From NCBI GenBank assembly GCA_934691725.1, contig CAKUTF010000005.1, positions 41,182 through 105,181 of the forward strand: a stretch of 64,000 bases of DNA, in the 5' to 3' direction. The notes beneath the pieces were generated by a model. The model ran no database searches, had not been told where the DNA came from, and saw nothing but the letters and a program-made list of their open reading frames with translations. Numbering within the stretch: the first letter of the stretch is position 1; each line of letters starts with the position of its first letter. A program made the translations under genes and the position numbers. This stretch comes from an uncultured Fibrobacter sp. Its GTDB lineage: Bacteria; Fibrobacterota; Fibrobacteria; Fibrobacterales; Fibrobacteraceae. Below are positions 16,291-25,715 of the stretch, in pieces.

Positions 16291-17625
16291 ATGAAAACAA
16301 AGCTTATCCCATTAGCCGTCGCCGCTCTTGCCTTCTGCTCGGCAAATTCCTTCGCCCAAACGATTACGCCAAATCGCATTGGTCCCGTGAGCCAATACGG
16401 ACAACTGATGACCGGCAAAAATTCCGCAAACGAAGGACGCATCTATGGTTCTTGCAAGGGTGCCGTCGAAGGTTCCGAAGTCCAGGTCCGCGGCATGAGC
16501 CTTTACTGGAGTCTTATCACCGAAGCGACCGATTTCTGGACGGAAGCCGGCGTCACTTCGATGGTAAACGACATGAACATCCAAATAGTCCGCGCCGCCA
16601 TGGCGACGGGAACAGAAAACTGGAGCGGTCCCTACAAAGGTTACCAGCTCGATGCCGAAAACCAGAAGAAGCTCGTCAGCACCGTCGTCGAAGCCGCTAT
16701 CAAAAACGATATCTATGTCATCATCGACTGGCATTCCCACGAAGCGACAGGTCAAGTGGAAAGCGCCAAAGGGTTCTTTTCGGAAATGGCGCAAAAATAC
16801 GGCAGCTACGATAATGTCATTTTCGAAATTTTCAACGAACCGCTAGATATCGCCTGGGCAAATATTCAGAATTACGCAAACCAGATCATCCCCGTCATCC
16901 GGGAATATTCCGACAACTTGATTCTCGTGGGGACGCGCGCCTGGGACCAGCACCCGGAAGAAGTCATCGGAAACGAAGTAACCGACAGCAAAAACAACAC
17001 CGCCTACACGCTCCACTACTACGCGATGAGCCATTGCGTAAGCGGTTCTTACAGTTGGGGATCTTCTTGCGAAGGCGCAAACGGAGAAAAGGCCATCAAG
17101 GCGGGGCTTTCCGTTTTCATCAGCGAGTGGGGAACCGGGACTGCTGATGGAGGCGGAACACCGGGACAAGCGAAAAACGACGAATGGCAAGCCTTTGCAA
17201 ACAAATACAAAATTTCCTGGGCGAATTGGAGCGCCTCTCGAAAAGACGAAGGAACCGCGGCATTCTCAGGTGGTGCGACAGCGACCAATCTGCAATACTC
17301 CGCTTCAGGAAATCTGGTCAAGAGCTATCTCGCCACAAATCCCACTGCCTATACCGCCTGCAATTCAGAAACGCCCGACACAAGCGGAACAGGTATCGCA
17401 AAATATTTCCGGGTTTCGTCCTTTGAATTAAAAATGGCAGAACGATCCATCCAACTGGTAAACGCCAAGAACCCATCCATTCACCTTTACGACCTCCAGG
17501 GGCATTCCTTGCGAAGTTCTAAGACCAGTTCGCTTTCTCTGGAAAACCTTCCGAACGGAACTTATATCGTCAAGGCGAGCGACGGCAAACAAAGCCAAAT
17601 GCAGTCTGTCCGAATCACCCGATAA
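16291..17625 (+). CDS. Secreted GH5 endoglucanase with C-terminal sorting-tail-like domain
   Basis: 444 residues. A signal peptide is cleaved near SFA-Q at residue 23. The GH5 catalytic domain (about 45-345) contains the family signature IFEIFNEP with acid/base Glu183, the WHSHEA strand and the nucleophile Glu279 in FISEWG. It hydrolyses beta-1,4-glucan (cellulose or mixed-linkage glucan). After a short linker, residues about 375-444 form a beta domain ending YDLQGHSLR...LPNGTYIVKAS...VRITR. This resembles the C-terminal sorting domains of type IX-secreted proteins and other Fibrobacter glycanases, so the enzyme is probably surface-attached or secreted. It is monocistronic: it has its own promoter candidate upstream and a strong terminator 12 bases after the stop. 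Confidence 0.92.
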   Translation: MKTKLIPLAVAALAFCSANSFAQTITPNRIGPVSQYGQLMTGKNSANEGRIYGSCKGAVEGSEVQVRGMSLYWSLITEATDFWTEAGVTSMVNDMNIQIVRAAMATGTENWSGPYKGYQLDAENQKKLVSTVVEAAIKNDIYVIIDWHSHEATGQVESAKGFFSEMAQKYGSYDNVIFEIFNEPLDIAWANIQNYANQIIPVIREYSDNLILVGTRAWDQHPEEVIGNEVTDSKNNTAYTLHYYAMSHCVSGSYSWGSSCEGANGEKAIKAGLSVFISEWGTGTADGGGTPGQAKNDEWQAFANKYKISWANWSASRKDEGTAAFSGGATATNLQYSASGNLVKSYLATNPTAYTACNSETPDTSGTGIAKYFRVSSFELKMAERSIQLVNAKNPSIHLYDLQGHSLRSSKTSSLSLENLPNGTYIVKASDGKQSQMQSVRITR

Positions 17626-17637
17626 CATCACGAACAA

Positions 17638-17670
17638 GCTCCGCCCCAAAGCGGAGCCCTTTCTTTTTTA
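17638..17670 (+). terminator. Rho-independent terminator after GH5 gene
   Basis: Perfect 7-bp stem GCTCCGC/GCGGAGC (17638-17644 with 17651-17657) and a 6-base loop, followed by CCTTTCTTTTTT. It lies 12 bases after the cellulase stop. On the other strand there is no real T-run, so it acts mainly on the + strand. Confidence 0.9.
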
Positions 17671-17688
17671 CCGGATTCTGTGCAAAAC

Positions 17689-19401
17689 CTAAAAAGTCTT
17701 CGTCACGTTACAGAAGAAGCGCGTACGATCATCGCCGCCGTTTGGAACCTGGACTAGTTCCTTTCCGATTGCATGCAAGATCGTCGCGGAAAGCGAGAGC
17801 CCTACGTGGGGAAATTTCTGTACAAACGAAGCGTTCCAATACCACGAACCTTTGACTACAAAAGGATCTTCGGTCCTCAAGTTCCAACGAGCGTCCGAGC
17901 GATACGTCCAGGCATGTTGAATTTCAAACCGATCCCACAGATTCCACGATGCGGCAACCGAAAGCCAGTTTTCGACCGGATTGACTTCAAAGCGCTCTTC
18001 ATCTCCATCGATACGCTCGAATCCGGCCCGAGCGAGCAGCGAAAACATTTTTTCATAATAGATTGCGGCATAAGCCTCTCCCGCAAGCCCGCGAATCCAC
18101 GAATCGATTCGTTCCACGTTTCCCTTGCGATAGATTGCTTTTCGCTCACCGACTTTTTGAACGATATATTCTTTCGCGTCAAATGTCTCTGCGCCTTTTT
18201 CGAACCAGCCGGCAAAATTCATTCCAAGCCCAAAGAATCTGGAACGGCTTTGGACATCCAAAAAGATACGATGCAATTGCATCCAGCCGTCCGCCTTTAG
18301 GGAAATCGTATCCGAATCGAAATACTCAAAATCATCTCCGAGCGGATTCAATGCCGACGCGAAATGATTCTTGAACCCGATTCTAGAAATGATGCCCGTA
18401 AATTTCGGGAGCGTCAAATCCACACTGTCCTTGCTCGCAAAGTCCCGCCCACTCGTCCCGATGAACCCGGCAATCCGCAAGCGTTCCACAGGCCGAACCG
18501 CATATTCCAAGAACGGGAAAGCGACATAGTCATCTTCGATTCCGAACGGGACAAAAGCGCTATCATCGACCACCCGAAAGGCGACTCCCAAAGCGACATT
18601 CCAGAGCCTTTGCCTAGTCGCCAGCGAATCTTCGCCAATTCGGACCGAGCCGTTCCACTCCTTCCGATTGCCGACAAATTTTTTTGCCGAAATCGTATAT
18701 TCCGCATTTTCATAGACAAACGAAGCGTGCAAATACTTCGAATCAAAGCGGGATTCGACACGAGGCTTGTACTCGATGGGAATCCAGCGATTGCTTTTTC
18801 CATAGATCCAGACATATTCGTGTCCGGCGAGAAGGAACACGTCAAAGGCTTTTGCACCGAATCCAAGTCCCGCATAAGCCGTACTCGTAAACGGAAGATT
18901 TTCCCCGAAAATGGAAAATTCATCGGTCTTCACCATATCCCGCCGAATCTTTCGCAAGCTATTCGAGTAATGGTCAATCTGAAAATAACGCGCAGTCGCC
19001 CAGATGCCGCTATAAGATTTCGATCGAAATCCGCCTTCGAGCATCGGCGTGCGATTTTCCTCATGCGCCAAAACACCGCCGCGAAGCGGATCCTGGTACA
19101 TCAAGTCTCCGATTTCATTTCCGACAGAAAGCCACACAGACGGAGAAAAAGGCGTCCAGGAAGGTGTCCCCGAAACCCTGTCCAAAAAAAACCTCTCCCG
19201 AATTTTCAGAGGATTCCACTCCTCGCTTTCGGAATGGATGCCTCCCATTTGAGAATTCCGGTCAAAGACATAGGTCGGGGAAGCCGTCAAAAACGTTCCG
19301 TCATTTCGAGTGTCCTGCATCCCCTCTGTTTCCGGAGCGATTTCCGCAAAAGTTCCTTGGACAAGAAACAAGAACGCCGCAATCAAAAATTTCTTTCGCA
19401 T
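17689..19401 (-). CDS. Putative outer-membrane beta-barrel protein, unknown function
   Basis: 570 residues with a signal peptide (MRKKFLIAAFLFLVQGTFA, cleavage near residue 19). The whole mature chain alternates hydrophobic/aromatic and polar residues in strand-like blocks, and it ends in NVTKTF with a terminal Phe, as for Bam-assembled barrels. There are no cysteine clusters or enzymatic motifs. It starts 9 bases after the 186-residue barrel gene and is probably the last gene of the fmt-rsmB transcript. A channel or surface anchor is possible. No family was recognised. Confidence 0.7.
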   Translation of the reverse strand: MRKKFLIAAFLFLVQGTFAEIAPETEGMQDTRNDGTFLTASPTYVFDRNSQMGGIHSESEEWNPLKIRERFFLDRVSGTPSWTPFSPSVWLSVGNEIGDLMYQDPLRGGVLAHEENRTPMLEGGFRSKSYSGIWATARYFQIDHYSNSLRKIRRDMVKTDEFSIFGENLPFTSTAYAGLGFGAKAFDVFLLAGHEYVWIYGKSNRWIPIEYKPRVESRFDSKYLHASFVYENAEYTISAKKFVGNRKEWNGSVRIGEDSLATRQRLWNVALGVAFRVVDDSAFVPFGIEDDYVAFPFLEYAVRPVERLRIAGFIGTSGRDFASKDSVDLTLPKFTGIISRIGFKNHFASALNPLGDDFEYFDSDTISLKADGWMQLHRIFLDVQSRSRFFGLGMNFAGWFEKGAETFDAKEYIVQKVGERKAIYRKGNVERIDSWIRGLAGEAYAAIYYEKMFSLLARAGFERIDGDEERFEVNPVENWLSVAASWNLWDRFEIQHAWTYRSDARWNLRTEDPFVVKGSWYWNASFVQKFPHVGLSLSATILHAIGKELVQVPNGGDDRTRFFCNVTKTF

Positions 19402-19410
19402 TTCAATTTC

Positions 19411-19971
19411 CTACCAGAGTTTTCGTTGCAAGTAAAATCCGAACCACGCCGTCTGCGATGTTTCCGGTTCCGTCCACAGGGTTTCATAGTAAAATTTCGC
19501 CCCCATGCGCCAATTTTCGAGCGTTAAAATCGGGAGGTCGAGACGCGCGTAAAAACCGAATTCCGTCTCGTTGTCATTAAGCGTCGAACGCGAAACGTCT
19601 CCGTCCGCATCGGCACGCATCCAAATGCAGCTGAATCCTGCGCCAAGGGCAATCGGTTTCGCTATCGGCAGCGGATAATCCAATCCGACCCTTCCATTCA
19701 CCTGGTGAATTCCCGGATACTCAATATCGCCTTTTGTCGGAAGATAGGAGTAGCCGAACTGAAGAACGCCCGAGAACTTTTCAAAATAGCGGTAATTAAA
19801 TTCCAAAAGTCCGTAGTAGGTATTGTCTAGCGCATCCTGCACATCGTCCAAAAAATAAAGCGCTCCGCCTTCAATCCCTATTCCTGCATGAGAAAATTCC
19901 GTCTTGGACGAATCCGTTTTTGCAAGCAGGGATACCGCGCACAAACTAATCAAACAAATTAATTTCTTCAT
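19411..19971 (-). CDS. Small outer-membrane barrel-like protein
   Basis: 186 residues. The start is the ATG at 19971, chosen because it begins a good signal peptide (MKKLICLISLCAVSLLA) and overlaps the rsmB stop as ATGA; the longer frame to 20049 runs into rsmB. The mature protein is rich in Gly and aromatic strands and ends in YLQRKLW. An eight- to ten-stranded OmpW/OmpX-like barrel is plausible by size. Translational coupling to rsmB is likely, although no functional link is obvious. Confidence 0.7.
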   Translation of the reverse strand: MKKLICLISLCAVSLLAKTDSSKTEFSHAGIGIEGGALYFLDDVQDALDNTYYGLLEFNYRYFEKFSGVLQFGYSYLPTKGDIEYPGIHQVNGRVGLDYPLPIAKPIALGAGFSCIWMRADADGDVSRSTLNDNETEFGFYARLDLPILTLENWRMGAKFYYETLWTEPETSQTAWFGFYLQRKLW

Positions 19972-21221
19972 TTTTCTCTCCGAATCGCCTGTGCGAAGAA
20001 CCGATCCAAGCCAAAAGAATTCTTTCCGACGCGAAGCGCTTCTCCGCATTTTCCAAAATCAGAGTGCATCTCCAAAAATTTTTTGACGACATTGTCTGTT
20101 TCAGCAAGATCCGGGCTGCAAGTCGCATACACGAGAATTCCGCCGACTTTCAAAGCGCGAGAAGCCTTTTCGAGAATCCGGGATTGAAGTTCCGGCAAAG
20201 TTTTAAAGTCATCGGGAGTCAAGCGATATTTCGCTTCCGGGCGACGGGACAGAACCCCCAGATTCGAGCAAGGAACATCCAAAAGAATCCGGTCAAACCT
20301 TTGATCAAAACTCGAAGCGAGGACATCCAAAGTTTCTACCCGGACATTTTGCAAATCCAGACGCCTGTGCAAATCTTCCATTGCGCGCGAACGTTCCGCA
20401 GACACATCCGAAGCGAGAATTTTCACCGTCGGAAACATTTCCGCAATCAAAGCGGTCTTTCCGCCAGGAGCCGCACATGCATCCCACACAAATGAATTTT
20501 CCTGAACGTCGAGCAACTTGACGACTTCATAGGCTGCGGGATTCTGTACGGAAAAAAATCCTTGGGCGAAAAATTCACCTTTCAATAAATCGCCCAAGTG
20601 CACTTCATCAGGAGCATCGACAATTTCCAGATAGCGGTTCGCATAAATCCTTCCCGAAAGATTCAACTCCGTTTTCAATTTTTCAGCTGAAATTTTCTGT
20701 GTATTTGCGCGAATCCACTGACTCGGCCTTTTGACGCTTTCTTCCGCGATTTCCGTTGCCACATCTTTCCCGTAAAAATCCAGCATTCTGCGAACAAGCC
20801 ACTCCGGGAAAGAATTTTCCAAACTGATTTTTCGCACGTTCTGGGCGGGAAGTTCAGGCAATCCTTCGCGTTCAATCTTCCGCAAGATGCCGTTCACCAG
20901 CTTGACTGAGCCTTCCCCCAAACCGATTCGGCGAACCAGTTCCGCGCTGGTATTGACAGCCGCACTCGCAGGAACGGAGGCCATAAAGCACAACTGATAG
21001 ACGCCCAATTCCAGAACACACTGCACTTCAAGCCTAGGCATTTTCTGCACACATTTTTTGATTGCGTACAAAAGAAATAAATGTCTGCGGCATACGCCTA
21101 GCGCAAGTTCTTTCGCAAAAGGGGAAAGGGAATGTTCACGAACCAGTTTTCCTTTTTTCTGCCAATCAAAAACGGCAAAAAACGCGGCAAGGCGTTCCTT
21201 TAGGCAATCGTTTTGAAGCAC
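19968..21221 (-). CDS. rsmB: 16S rRNA (cytosine-C5)-methyltransferase RsmB-like
   Basis: 417 residues. An N-terminal NusB-like RNA-binding domain (about 1-130) is followed by a SAM-dependent methyltransferase domain. Motif I is DACAAPGGKT at 247-256. The two cysteines of m5C RNA methyltransferases are present: Cys318 in DVPCSN and the catalytic-motif Cys368 in YATCSP. It methylates C967 of 16S rRNA in E. coli. The GTG start at 21221 overlaps fmt by 22 bases, and fmt-rsmB is a classic pairing across bacteria. The downstream barrel gene overlaps it as ATGA. Confidence 0.9.
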   Translation of the reverse strand: MLQNDCLKERLAAFFAVFDWQKKGKLVREHSLSPFAKELALGVCRRHLFLLYAIKKCVQKMPRLEVQCVLELGVYQLCFMASVPASAAVNTSAELVRRIGLGEGSVKLVNGILRKIEREGLPELPAQNVRKISLENSFPEWLVRRMLDFYGKDVATEIAEESVKRPSQWIRANTQKISAEKLKTELNLSGRIYANRYLEIVDAPDEVHLGDLLKGEFFAQGFFSVQNPAAYEVVKLLDVQENSFVWDACAAPGGKTALIAEMFPTVKILASDVSAERSRAMEDLHRRLDLQNVRVETLDVLASSFDQRFDRILLDVPCSNLGVLSRRPEAKYRLTPDDFKTLPELQSRILEKASRALKVGGILVYATCSPDLAETDNVVKKFLEMHSDFGKCGEALRVGKNSFGLDRFFAQAIRREK

Positions 21222-22135
21222 AACGCATCCTTTTTCTGAATCCCGCGCAAGAAATCCGCTGCAGACATGGCTCGTTTTCCTTCTAGCTGGATTTCAAGTA
21301 TTTCCAGCTCGCCGTTCCCCGTTCCGACAAAGAGCTTTCCATCCAAAAATTTTCCTTCTCCCGGAGAAATTCCCAGGTTTCGCTTGGCAGGAATTGTTTT
21401 ACGGAAATAGGCGACTTTTCCATTGAACGAACAAAAGCCTCCGGGCCAAGGGAAAAACGCTCGAATCCGATTGTGGATTTCCAAGGCGGATTTCAAAAAA
21501 TCGATTTTTCCGTCTTCTTTTTTAAGCTTTGGGGCGGGAGAAGCCTTTTCATGTTCTTGCGCCAAAAGTTCCTTGATTTCACCGTTAGAGATTCGATCGA
21601 TAGCGACATCAAGCGCATCGCATCCCGGCTTGACCATTTTTTCCAGAACGGAACTCGCCGTATCCTGCAAATCGATCGGAATGTTCCTCTGCTCGAGAAG
21701 CGGACCGTGATCCATCTTTTCGTCCAAAAGGAATACGCTCACGCCGGTCGATGATTCTCCATTGGCTATCGCCCACTGGACAGGCGCTGCACCGCGATAC
21801 TTGGGAAGCAAGCTGCCGTGGACGTTTATCGCTCCGAACTTAGAACAGGCGAGAACCGCTTTGGGCAAGATGGAAAACGCGACGATGACAAACAGATCCG
21901 CGTCCCACCTTTTCAAGTCCTCGGCAAAAGAAGCGTCTTTTACCGACGCGGGTTGCAGAACGGGAAGTCCTAGCTCTAGAGCCTTTGCCTTGACAGGGGG
22001 AGGAGTCAAAACGCGTCCGCGACCGACAGGTCGATCGGGTTGCGTAACAACAGCCAAAACCTGATGCGGTCCAGAGTGGAGATGTTCCAAAAAATGCGCC
22101 GCAAATTCCGGCGTTCCCATAAAAATAATCTTCAT
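21200..22135 (-). CDS. fmt: Methionyl-tRNA formyltransferase
   Basis: 311 residues, normal length. It formylates initiator Met-tRNA using 10-formyl-THF. The N-terminal formyltransferase fold has the HGSLLPKYRG signature, with catalytic Asn104, His106 and Asp142 (N-V-H...M-D-H). The C-terminal OB-fold ends in GIQKKDALCFK. The P-D-R-P-V-G-R-G loop binds tRNA or cofactor. It overlaps rsmB, forming fmt-rsmB. No def gene is present next to it, unlike in many bacteria. The gene begins directly after the terminator of the porin gene. Confidence 0.95.
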   Translation of the reverse strand: MKIIFMGTPEFAAHFLEHLHSGPHQVLAVVTQPDRPVGRGRVLTPPPVKAKALELGLPVLQPASVKDASFAEDLKRWDADLFVIVAFSILPKAVLACSKFGAINVHGSLLPKYRGAAPVQWAIANGESSTGVSVFLLDEKMDHGPLLEQRNIPIDLQDTASSVLEKMVKPGCDALDVAIDRISNGEIKELLAQEHEKASPAPKLKKEDGKIDFLKSALEIHNRIRAFFPWPGGFCSFNGKVAYFRKTIPAKRNLGISPGEGKFLDGKLFVGTGNGELEILEIQLEGKRAMSAADFLRGIQKKDALCFKTIA

Positions 22136-22142
22136 GAAAACA

Positions 22143-22184
22143 AAAATAAAAAAAGACCGCCTCGCAAATTTGCAAGACGGTCTT
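22143..22184 (-). terminator. Rho-independent terminator after the porin-like gene
   Basis: Read on the - strand: AAGACCG, an inner region containing a short complementary TTGCAAATTTGCGA segment, then CGGTCTT (22153-22159 with 22178-22184), followed by a run of T. It lies between the porin stop and the fmt start. Confidence 0.85.
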
Positions 22185-22199
22185 AGAGCGAAATTTATT

Positions 22200-23315
22200 T
22201 CAGAAAGTGAAACCTACATAGGCGCCTGCGCCGAAATAGATATCGTCCGAATCTCCGTAGTCATCGCCGATAGGCTTGCAGGCACGGACGTATCCTTCCA
22301 TCGAAAGATTTTCCACCGGAGAAAAATACGCCTTTGGACCGACAAAGACCTGAGCCAAATCGGCATCGTCATCAAGCGTCATCGTATGGTATTCACCCTG
22401 GATGCCCAGCGAAAGATTATCCGAAATGGCAAAGAACGGTTCCACATAAGCGAACATGTATTCAGGAGCATCGACAGATGTCGGGTTTTCGTCATCAAGA
22501 ATGGCATAGTAGGCAGTTCCCTTCACCGAAACCTTCCCTAGGGCAACTTCCGGTTCCACGGCAAAGGCATGGCTCATCTTGGGCGAATCTTCCGAAAGCG
22601 CATCGGAATACAGCCCATAGACAACCTGGATGTTTGCGACATTTCCAAAAACGAGACTCGCCGTAACGCCTGCCCGCAGGCTGTTTCCGCTTTCGACCTG
22701 ATAACTCTTGTAATTCACATAGGGACGGATTCCGCTTGCGCCAAGCGATAAATCGTATGCGACATGGACATCGTAAGTCGTGCATCCCGCATCAGACGCT
22801 TCGCAATCGTCATCATCGGCTCCGAGCCCAAGTCCAACTGTCAAACCGTAAGCGTCCACTTCAATTCCGCGAACGCTCCGTTCCGCCATGCCGGCAGCGG
22901 CATCTCCCGGATCGTCATAGTCGTAGTAGCGGAAGGCGCCTTCCGAGTAGGTGAAGTCGCCCGCCTTGATGGCGATTTTATCATTCATCTGGTATTGGAT
23001 GAAGGCTCCGTCGTAGGCAAATCCCGGAGCTGTCCCGTCACCGTCTGCAGAAATCGCTGCTTCCGCGGACCACTTGTCATTGAATTTCACTTGGAAAAGC
23101 AGGTCGAATGTCGATGAATAATCGTGGAACCATTTATTGTCCTGGGCGTTGTTGTCGGTTTCGCTCCGCGGATCGACCTGTTTAAAATGCGTGTTCGCTT
23201 CAAACTCGACAGATCCCGAAACATTAAACGTCGGACCTTCGCTGGCTGCATCCTGCGCGAAAAGGAAGGATGAGGCGACTAGCGGCATCGAAAGAAGAAG
23301 GATTTTATTCGTCAT
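22200..23315 (-). CDS. Porin-like outer-membrane protein
   Basis: 371 residues with a signal peptide (cleavage near LFA-Q at residue 21). The mature protein begins with a strand-like SGSVEFEANTHF and continues with about 16 amphipathic strands joined by acidic loops. It includes a short DDDDCEASDAGC loop with two cysteines and ends in YVGFTF, with a terminal Phe. The acidic extracellular loops and length fit a general porin or OprP-like channel. It has its own terminator and a 272-base divergent upstream region. The substrate cannot be inferred. Confidence 0.75.
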   Translation of the reverse strand: MTNKILLLSMPLVASSFLFAQDAASEGPTFNVSGSVEFEANTHFKQVDPRSETDNNAQDNKWFHDYSSTFDLLFQVKFNDKWSAEAAISADGDGTAPGFAYDGAFIQYQMNDKIAIKAGDFTYSEGAFRYYDYDDPGDAAAGMAERSVRGIEVDAYGLTVGLGLGADDDDCEASDAGCTTYDVHVAYDLSLGASGIRPYVNYKSYQVESGNSLRAGVTASLVFGNVANIQVVYGLYSDALSEDSPKMSHAFAVEPEVALGKVSVKGTAYYAILDDENPTSVDAPEYMFAYVEPFFAISDNLSLGIQGEYHTMTLDDDADLAQVFVGPKAYFSPVENLSMEGYVRACKPIGDDYGDSDDIYFGAGAYVGFTF

Positions 23316-23524
23316 AGCGTATCCTTGGTTGAGGTTTTCCTTCGTTCTATGCTTAACAAAAATTATGCCATTCCGATTTTTCCGGAAATTTCAGCGATTT
23401 CGCCGAGTTATCCCTTCCCGAACATTGATTTAAAACAAAAAAGTTTTCTGAGAATACAAAAAAGTCCGATTTGGAATCCAACAAGCGATTTCCACTTTCC
23501 GTTCAAAGACAAGAAAAATCCCCC

Positions 23525-23553
23525 TTGCAAAATTTGTTAGCCAATTCTAATTT
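23525..23553 (+). promoter_or_regulatory. Candidate sigma-70 promoter for the 23588 lipoprotein
   Basis: TTGCAA (23525-23530), a 17-base spacer and TAATTT (23548-23553), 34 bases before the ATG. A strong RBS, AAGGAG, lies at 23576-23581. The rest of the 23316-23587 intergenic region shows no gene or clear repeat. Confidence 0.5.
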
Positions 23554-23587
23554 TATTAGCGTAGGTTAATTTTTACAAGGAGTCTTT

Positions 23588-24325
23588 ATGAAACCCTACG
23601 AGTATTTCTCGAGAAAATCCATCGCCATGGTTTTCCGCACAGCCTTTCTTTTTGTCGCCCTATCCATTTTTACCATTGGCTGCTCAAGCAGTTCCTCTAG
23701 CGATAGCAATGCGAAAACCGACAGTTTCCTATCCGAAATCCAAGGCAGTTATATCGAACTTTTCCCTGTCATCGGCCAGCAAAAGTATCGAAATATCTGG
23801 ATTGACGAAATCCAAAAAATACAAAAAGATGTAAACGATTCCGCGGCAAACGCCATGGCTGAAGGTATTATTGAAATGATGCAGGCAGAAATCTATGGCG
23901 AAGAAGCCATCGAATCGTACGATTTTCCGAACAACTTTGCCTTTCGCTGCAATTTCATTCTAGATGTCGCCAAAATCAAAATCCAAGGGAATCAAATCTC
24001 CGGATTCGCTAAAGACGGGAAAGAAATTTTTAGCCATACTTACACCGCAGTCAAAAACTCAAAAGCCGAGGCCCACGTCTATCAAAGCGATGATGAAAAC
24101 TCCGGCGCTTTCGCGTTCTTCGGTTTTCAAGATGATACGCCAAAGACGACATTCCATCTGGAATTCCGCTACAGCGATACAGAATCGGATGTCGGGAAAG
24201 ACGCCTGGTTCAGCGGAAAGCTCGCCTATTGGAACGTCGGAGCCATCCAAGAAGATTACGATGATGAACTTGTTGACAAAGTCATTCGGCTTTTTGTCGA
24301 TGAAAACTTTGGCGAAGAAGAGTAA
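23588..24325 (+). CDS. Lipoprotein of unknown function
   Basis: 245 residues. The long N-region (MKPYEYFSRKS) precedes a hydrophobic core and a lipobox TIG-C32, then a six-Ser run typical of this genome's lipoproteins. An internal Met at residue 14 could give a shorter signal peptide, but the RBS fits the first ATG. The mature domain is acidic and mixed alpha/beta (SYIELFPVIG, then FAFRCNFILDVAKIKIQGNQISGFAKDGKEIF), and it may be a lipocalin-like or calycin-type fold. It is monocistronic, with its own promoter candidate and terminator. No family was recognised. Confidence 0.7.
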   Translation: MKPYEYFSRKSIAMVFRTAFLFVALSIFTIGCSSSSSSDSNAKTDSFLSEIQGSYIELFPVIGQQKYRNIWIDEIQKIQKDVNDSAANAMAEGIIEMMQAEIYGEEAIESYDFPNNFAFRCNFILDVAKIKIQGNQISGFAKDGKEIFSHTYTAVKNSKAEAHVYQSDDENSGAFAFFGFQDDTPKTTFHLEFRYSDTESDVGKDAWFSGKLAYWNVGAIQEDYDDELVDKVIRLFVDENFGEEE

Positions 24326-24344
24326 ACGATAAAATGTAAAAATG

Positions 24345-24371
24345 AACGGTCGGCAGAATGCTGGCCGTTTT
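24345..24371. terminator. Convergent hairpin terminator
   Basis: AACGGTCGGCA/TGCTGGCCGTT (24345-24355 with 24359-24369), an 11-bp stem with two G-U pairs on the + strand, a 3-base loop and a short T-run. It sits between the + lipoprotein and the convergent - aminopeptidase, and can serve both. Confidence 0.75.
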
Positions 24372-24375
24372 ACAG

Positions 24376-25617
24376 TTAAAGAAAAAATTGCCGCATCGCG
24401 TTCCGCATTCTTTCATGGTCCTCGACTGACGCCATTTCGCGGATGCTGTGCATCGAAAGAATCGCTTCGCCCAAATCTACCGTAGGAATTCCAAGCGAGG
24501 CGGAAAGCCTAGGCCCAACGGTACTTCCGCATGGCAAATCGTTTCGGGAAACAAAAGTTTGCAGAGGTACTCGACATTTTTCACAAATTCTCTTCAGATA
24601 CGCATTTGAAACCGCTTCGCTCGCATAGCGCTTTTTCGCGTTTACTTTCAGGACAATCCCTCGCCCCAAAATCGGCGAATGATTCGATTCCATTTTTTCC
24701 GCAAAGGCAGGATGCGTCGCATGGGCAACATCGAGAGAAAAGAGAATCGAGTCGGATAGATTTCCCAGAAGCTCTCCGCGATTCATTTGTACGAAATCCG
24801 CAATCCGACAAAGCATCGTCTCGGCAAAATTTCCAGCGGCGCCATCCCGCGTTTCGGAACCGATTTCCTCGCTATTGAAAAAGAACGCACCACGAACGTT
24901 TTCCGTTTCCACAGGAGCCTCCGCAATTCCGCAAAGAATCGCTTCACAGGAAAGCAGATTGTCCAAGCGTCCGGAATAAATCCATTCACGGGAAAAGCCT
25001 CCAAGCGACGCCGCTTGCGCATCAAAGAACTGCATTTCAAAATCAACAATCTTTGAACCGACCGTTTCTTCTAAATTCAAGATAAAAGTTTTTGATTCAT
25101 CCGAAGAAAAGCAAGCGTCCAATTGCGTCTGGGAATTCATCCGAAATCCTTCCTCGTTCACGTTTCGGTTCAAGTGGATAGCGAGTTCCGGGATACGACA
25201 CAGCGCCTTCATGCGTACAAGTTTCTGTTCCAAACGATTTCCATCTTGAACAACCGCGATTCCCGCAATTCCCAAGTCGCGATCCAACCAGGTATTGAGC
25301 AAAGCGCCACCATAAATTTCCGGGTGCAGCAAATGAATCCCAGCAGAAAACTTATCTGGATTCGGAGTGATTTTAAGTGCCGGAAAATCCGTATGCGAAG
25401 AAGCAAGCAGAAAACGCGATTTCGACGTCCACTGCGATGGCATCCTAAACGCGAAAAGAGCCGCACCGCGCTTCACAAAATACGCGGTTCCCTTTTGCAG
25501 ATTCCAAGATTCCATTTCCTTCAATTCAACGAACCCAGCCTTCAAAAGTTCTTGCGAAGTTTTTTCCACCGTATGCCATGGCGTCACCGCATAGTCCAAG
25601 AATTTTAAAAGATTCAT
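24376..25617 (-). CDS. M18 family aminopeptidase (aspartyl-aminopeptidase type)
   Basis: About 413 residues from the ATG at 25617. This start gives the family's usual N-terminus (LLKFLDYAVTPWHTV); an upstream GTG at 25689 would add 24 atypical basic residues. Metal-site motifs of M18 are in order: SHTDFPALK, WLDRDL, the EE of NSEEIGSETRDGA, the DVAHATHP aspartate and the final SMHSIREM histidine. It is a cytoplasmic dizinc or dicobalt exopeptidase that removes N-terminal acidic or other residues and usually forms large oligomers. It is monocistronic and divergent from birA, which begins about 100 bases away. Confidence 0.92.
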   Translation of the reverse strand: MNLLKFLDYAVTPWHTVEKTSQELLKAGFVELKEMESWNLQKGTAYFVKRGAALFAFRMPSQWTSKSRFLLASSHTDFPALKITPNPDKFSAGIHLLHPEIYGGALLNTWLDRDLGIAGIAVVQDGNRLEQKLVRMKALCRIPELAIHLNRNVNEEGFRMNSQTQLDACFSSDESKTFILNLEETVGSKIVDFEMQFFDAQAASLGGFSREWIYSGRLDNLLSCEAILCGIAEAPVETENVRGAFFFNSEEIGSETRDGAAGNFAETMLCRIADFVQMNRGELLGNLSDSILFSLDVAHATHPAFAEKMESNHSPILGRGIVLKVNAKKRYASEAVSNAYLKRICEKCRVPLQTFVSRNDLPCGSTVGPRLSASLGIPTVDLGEAILSMHSIREMASVEDHERMRNAMRQFFL

Positions 25618-25715
25618 AGCAAATAATCCTGTCTTAAAATTTTTAAAGACCAAACTTTTAAACAAAAATTTTACCCGTTTCGGCCTCACCTTGAAATTAA
25701 AATTATTATTGTCGC

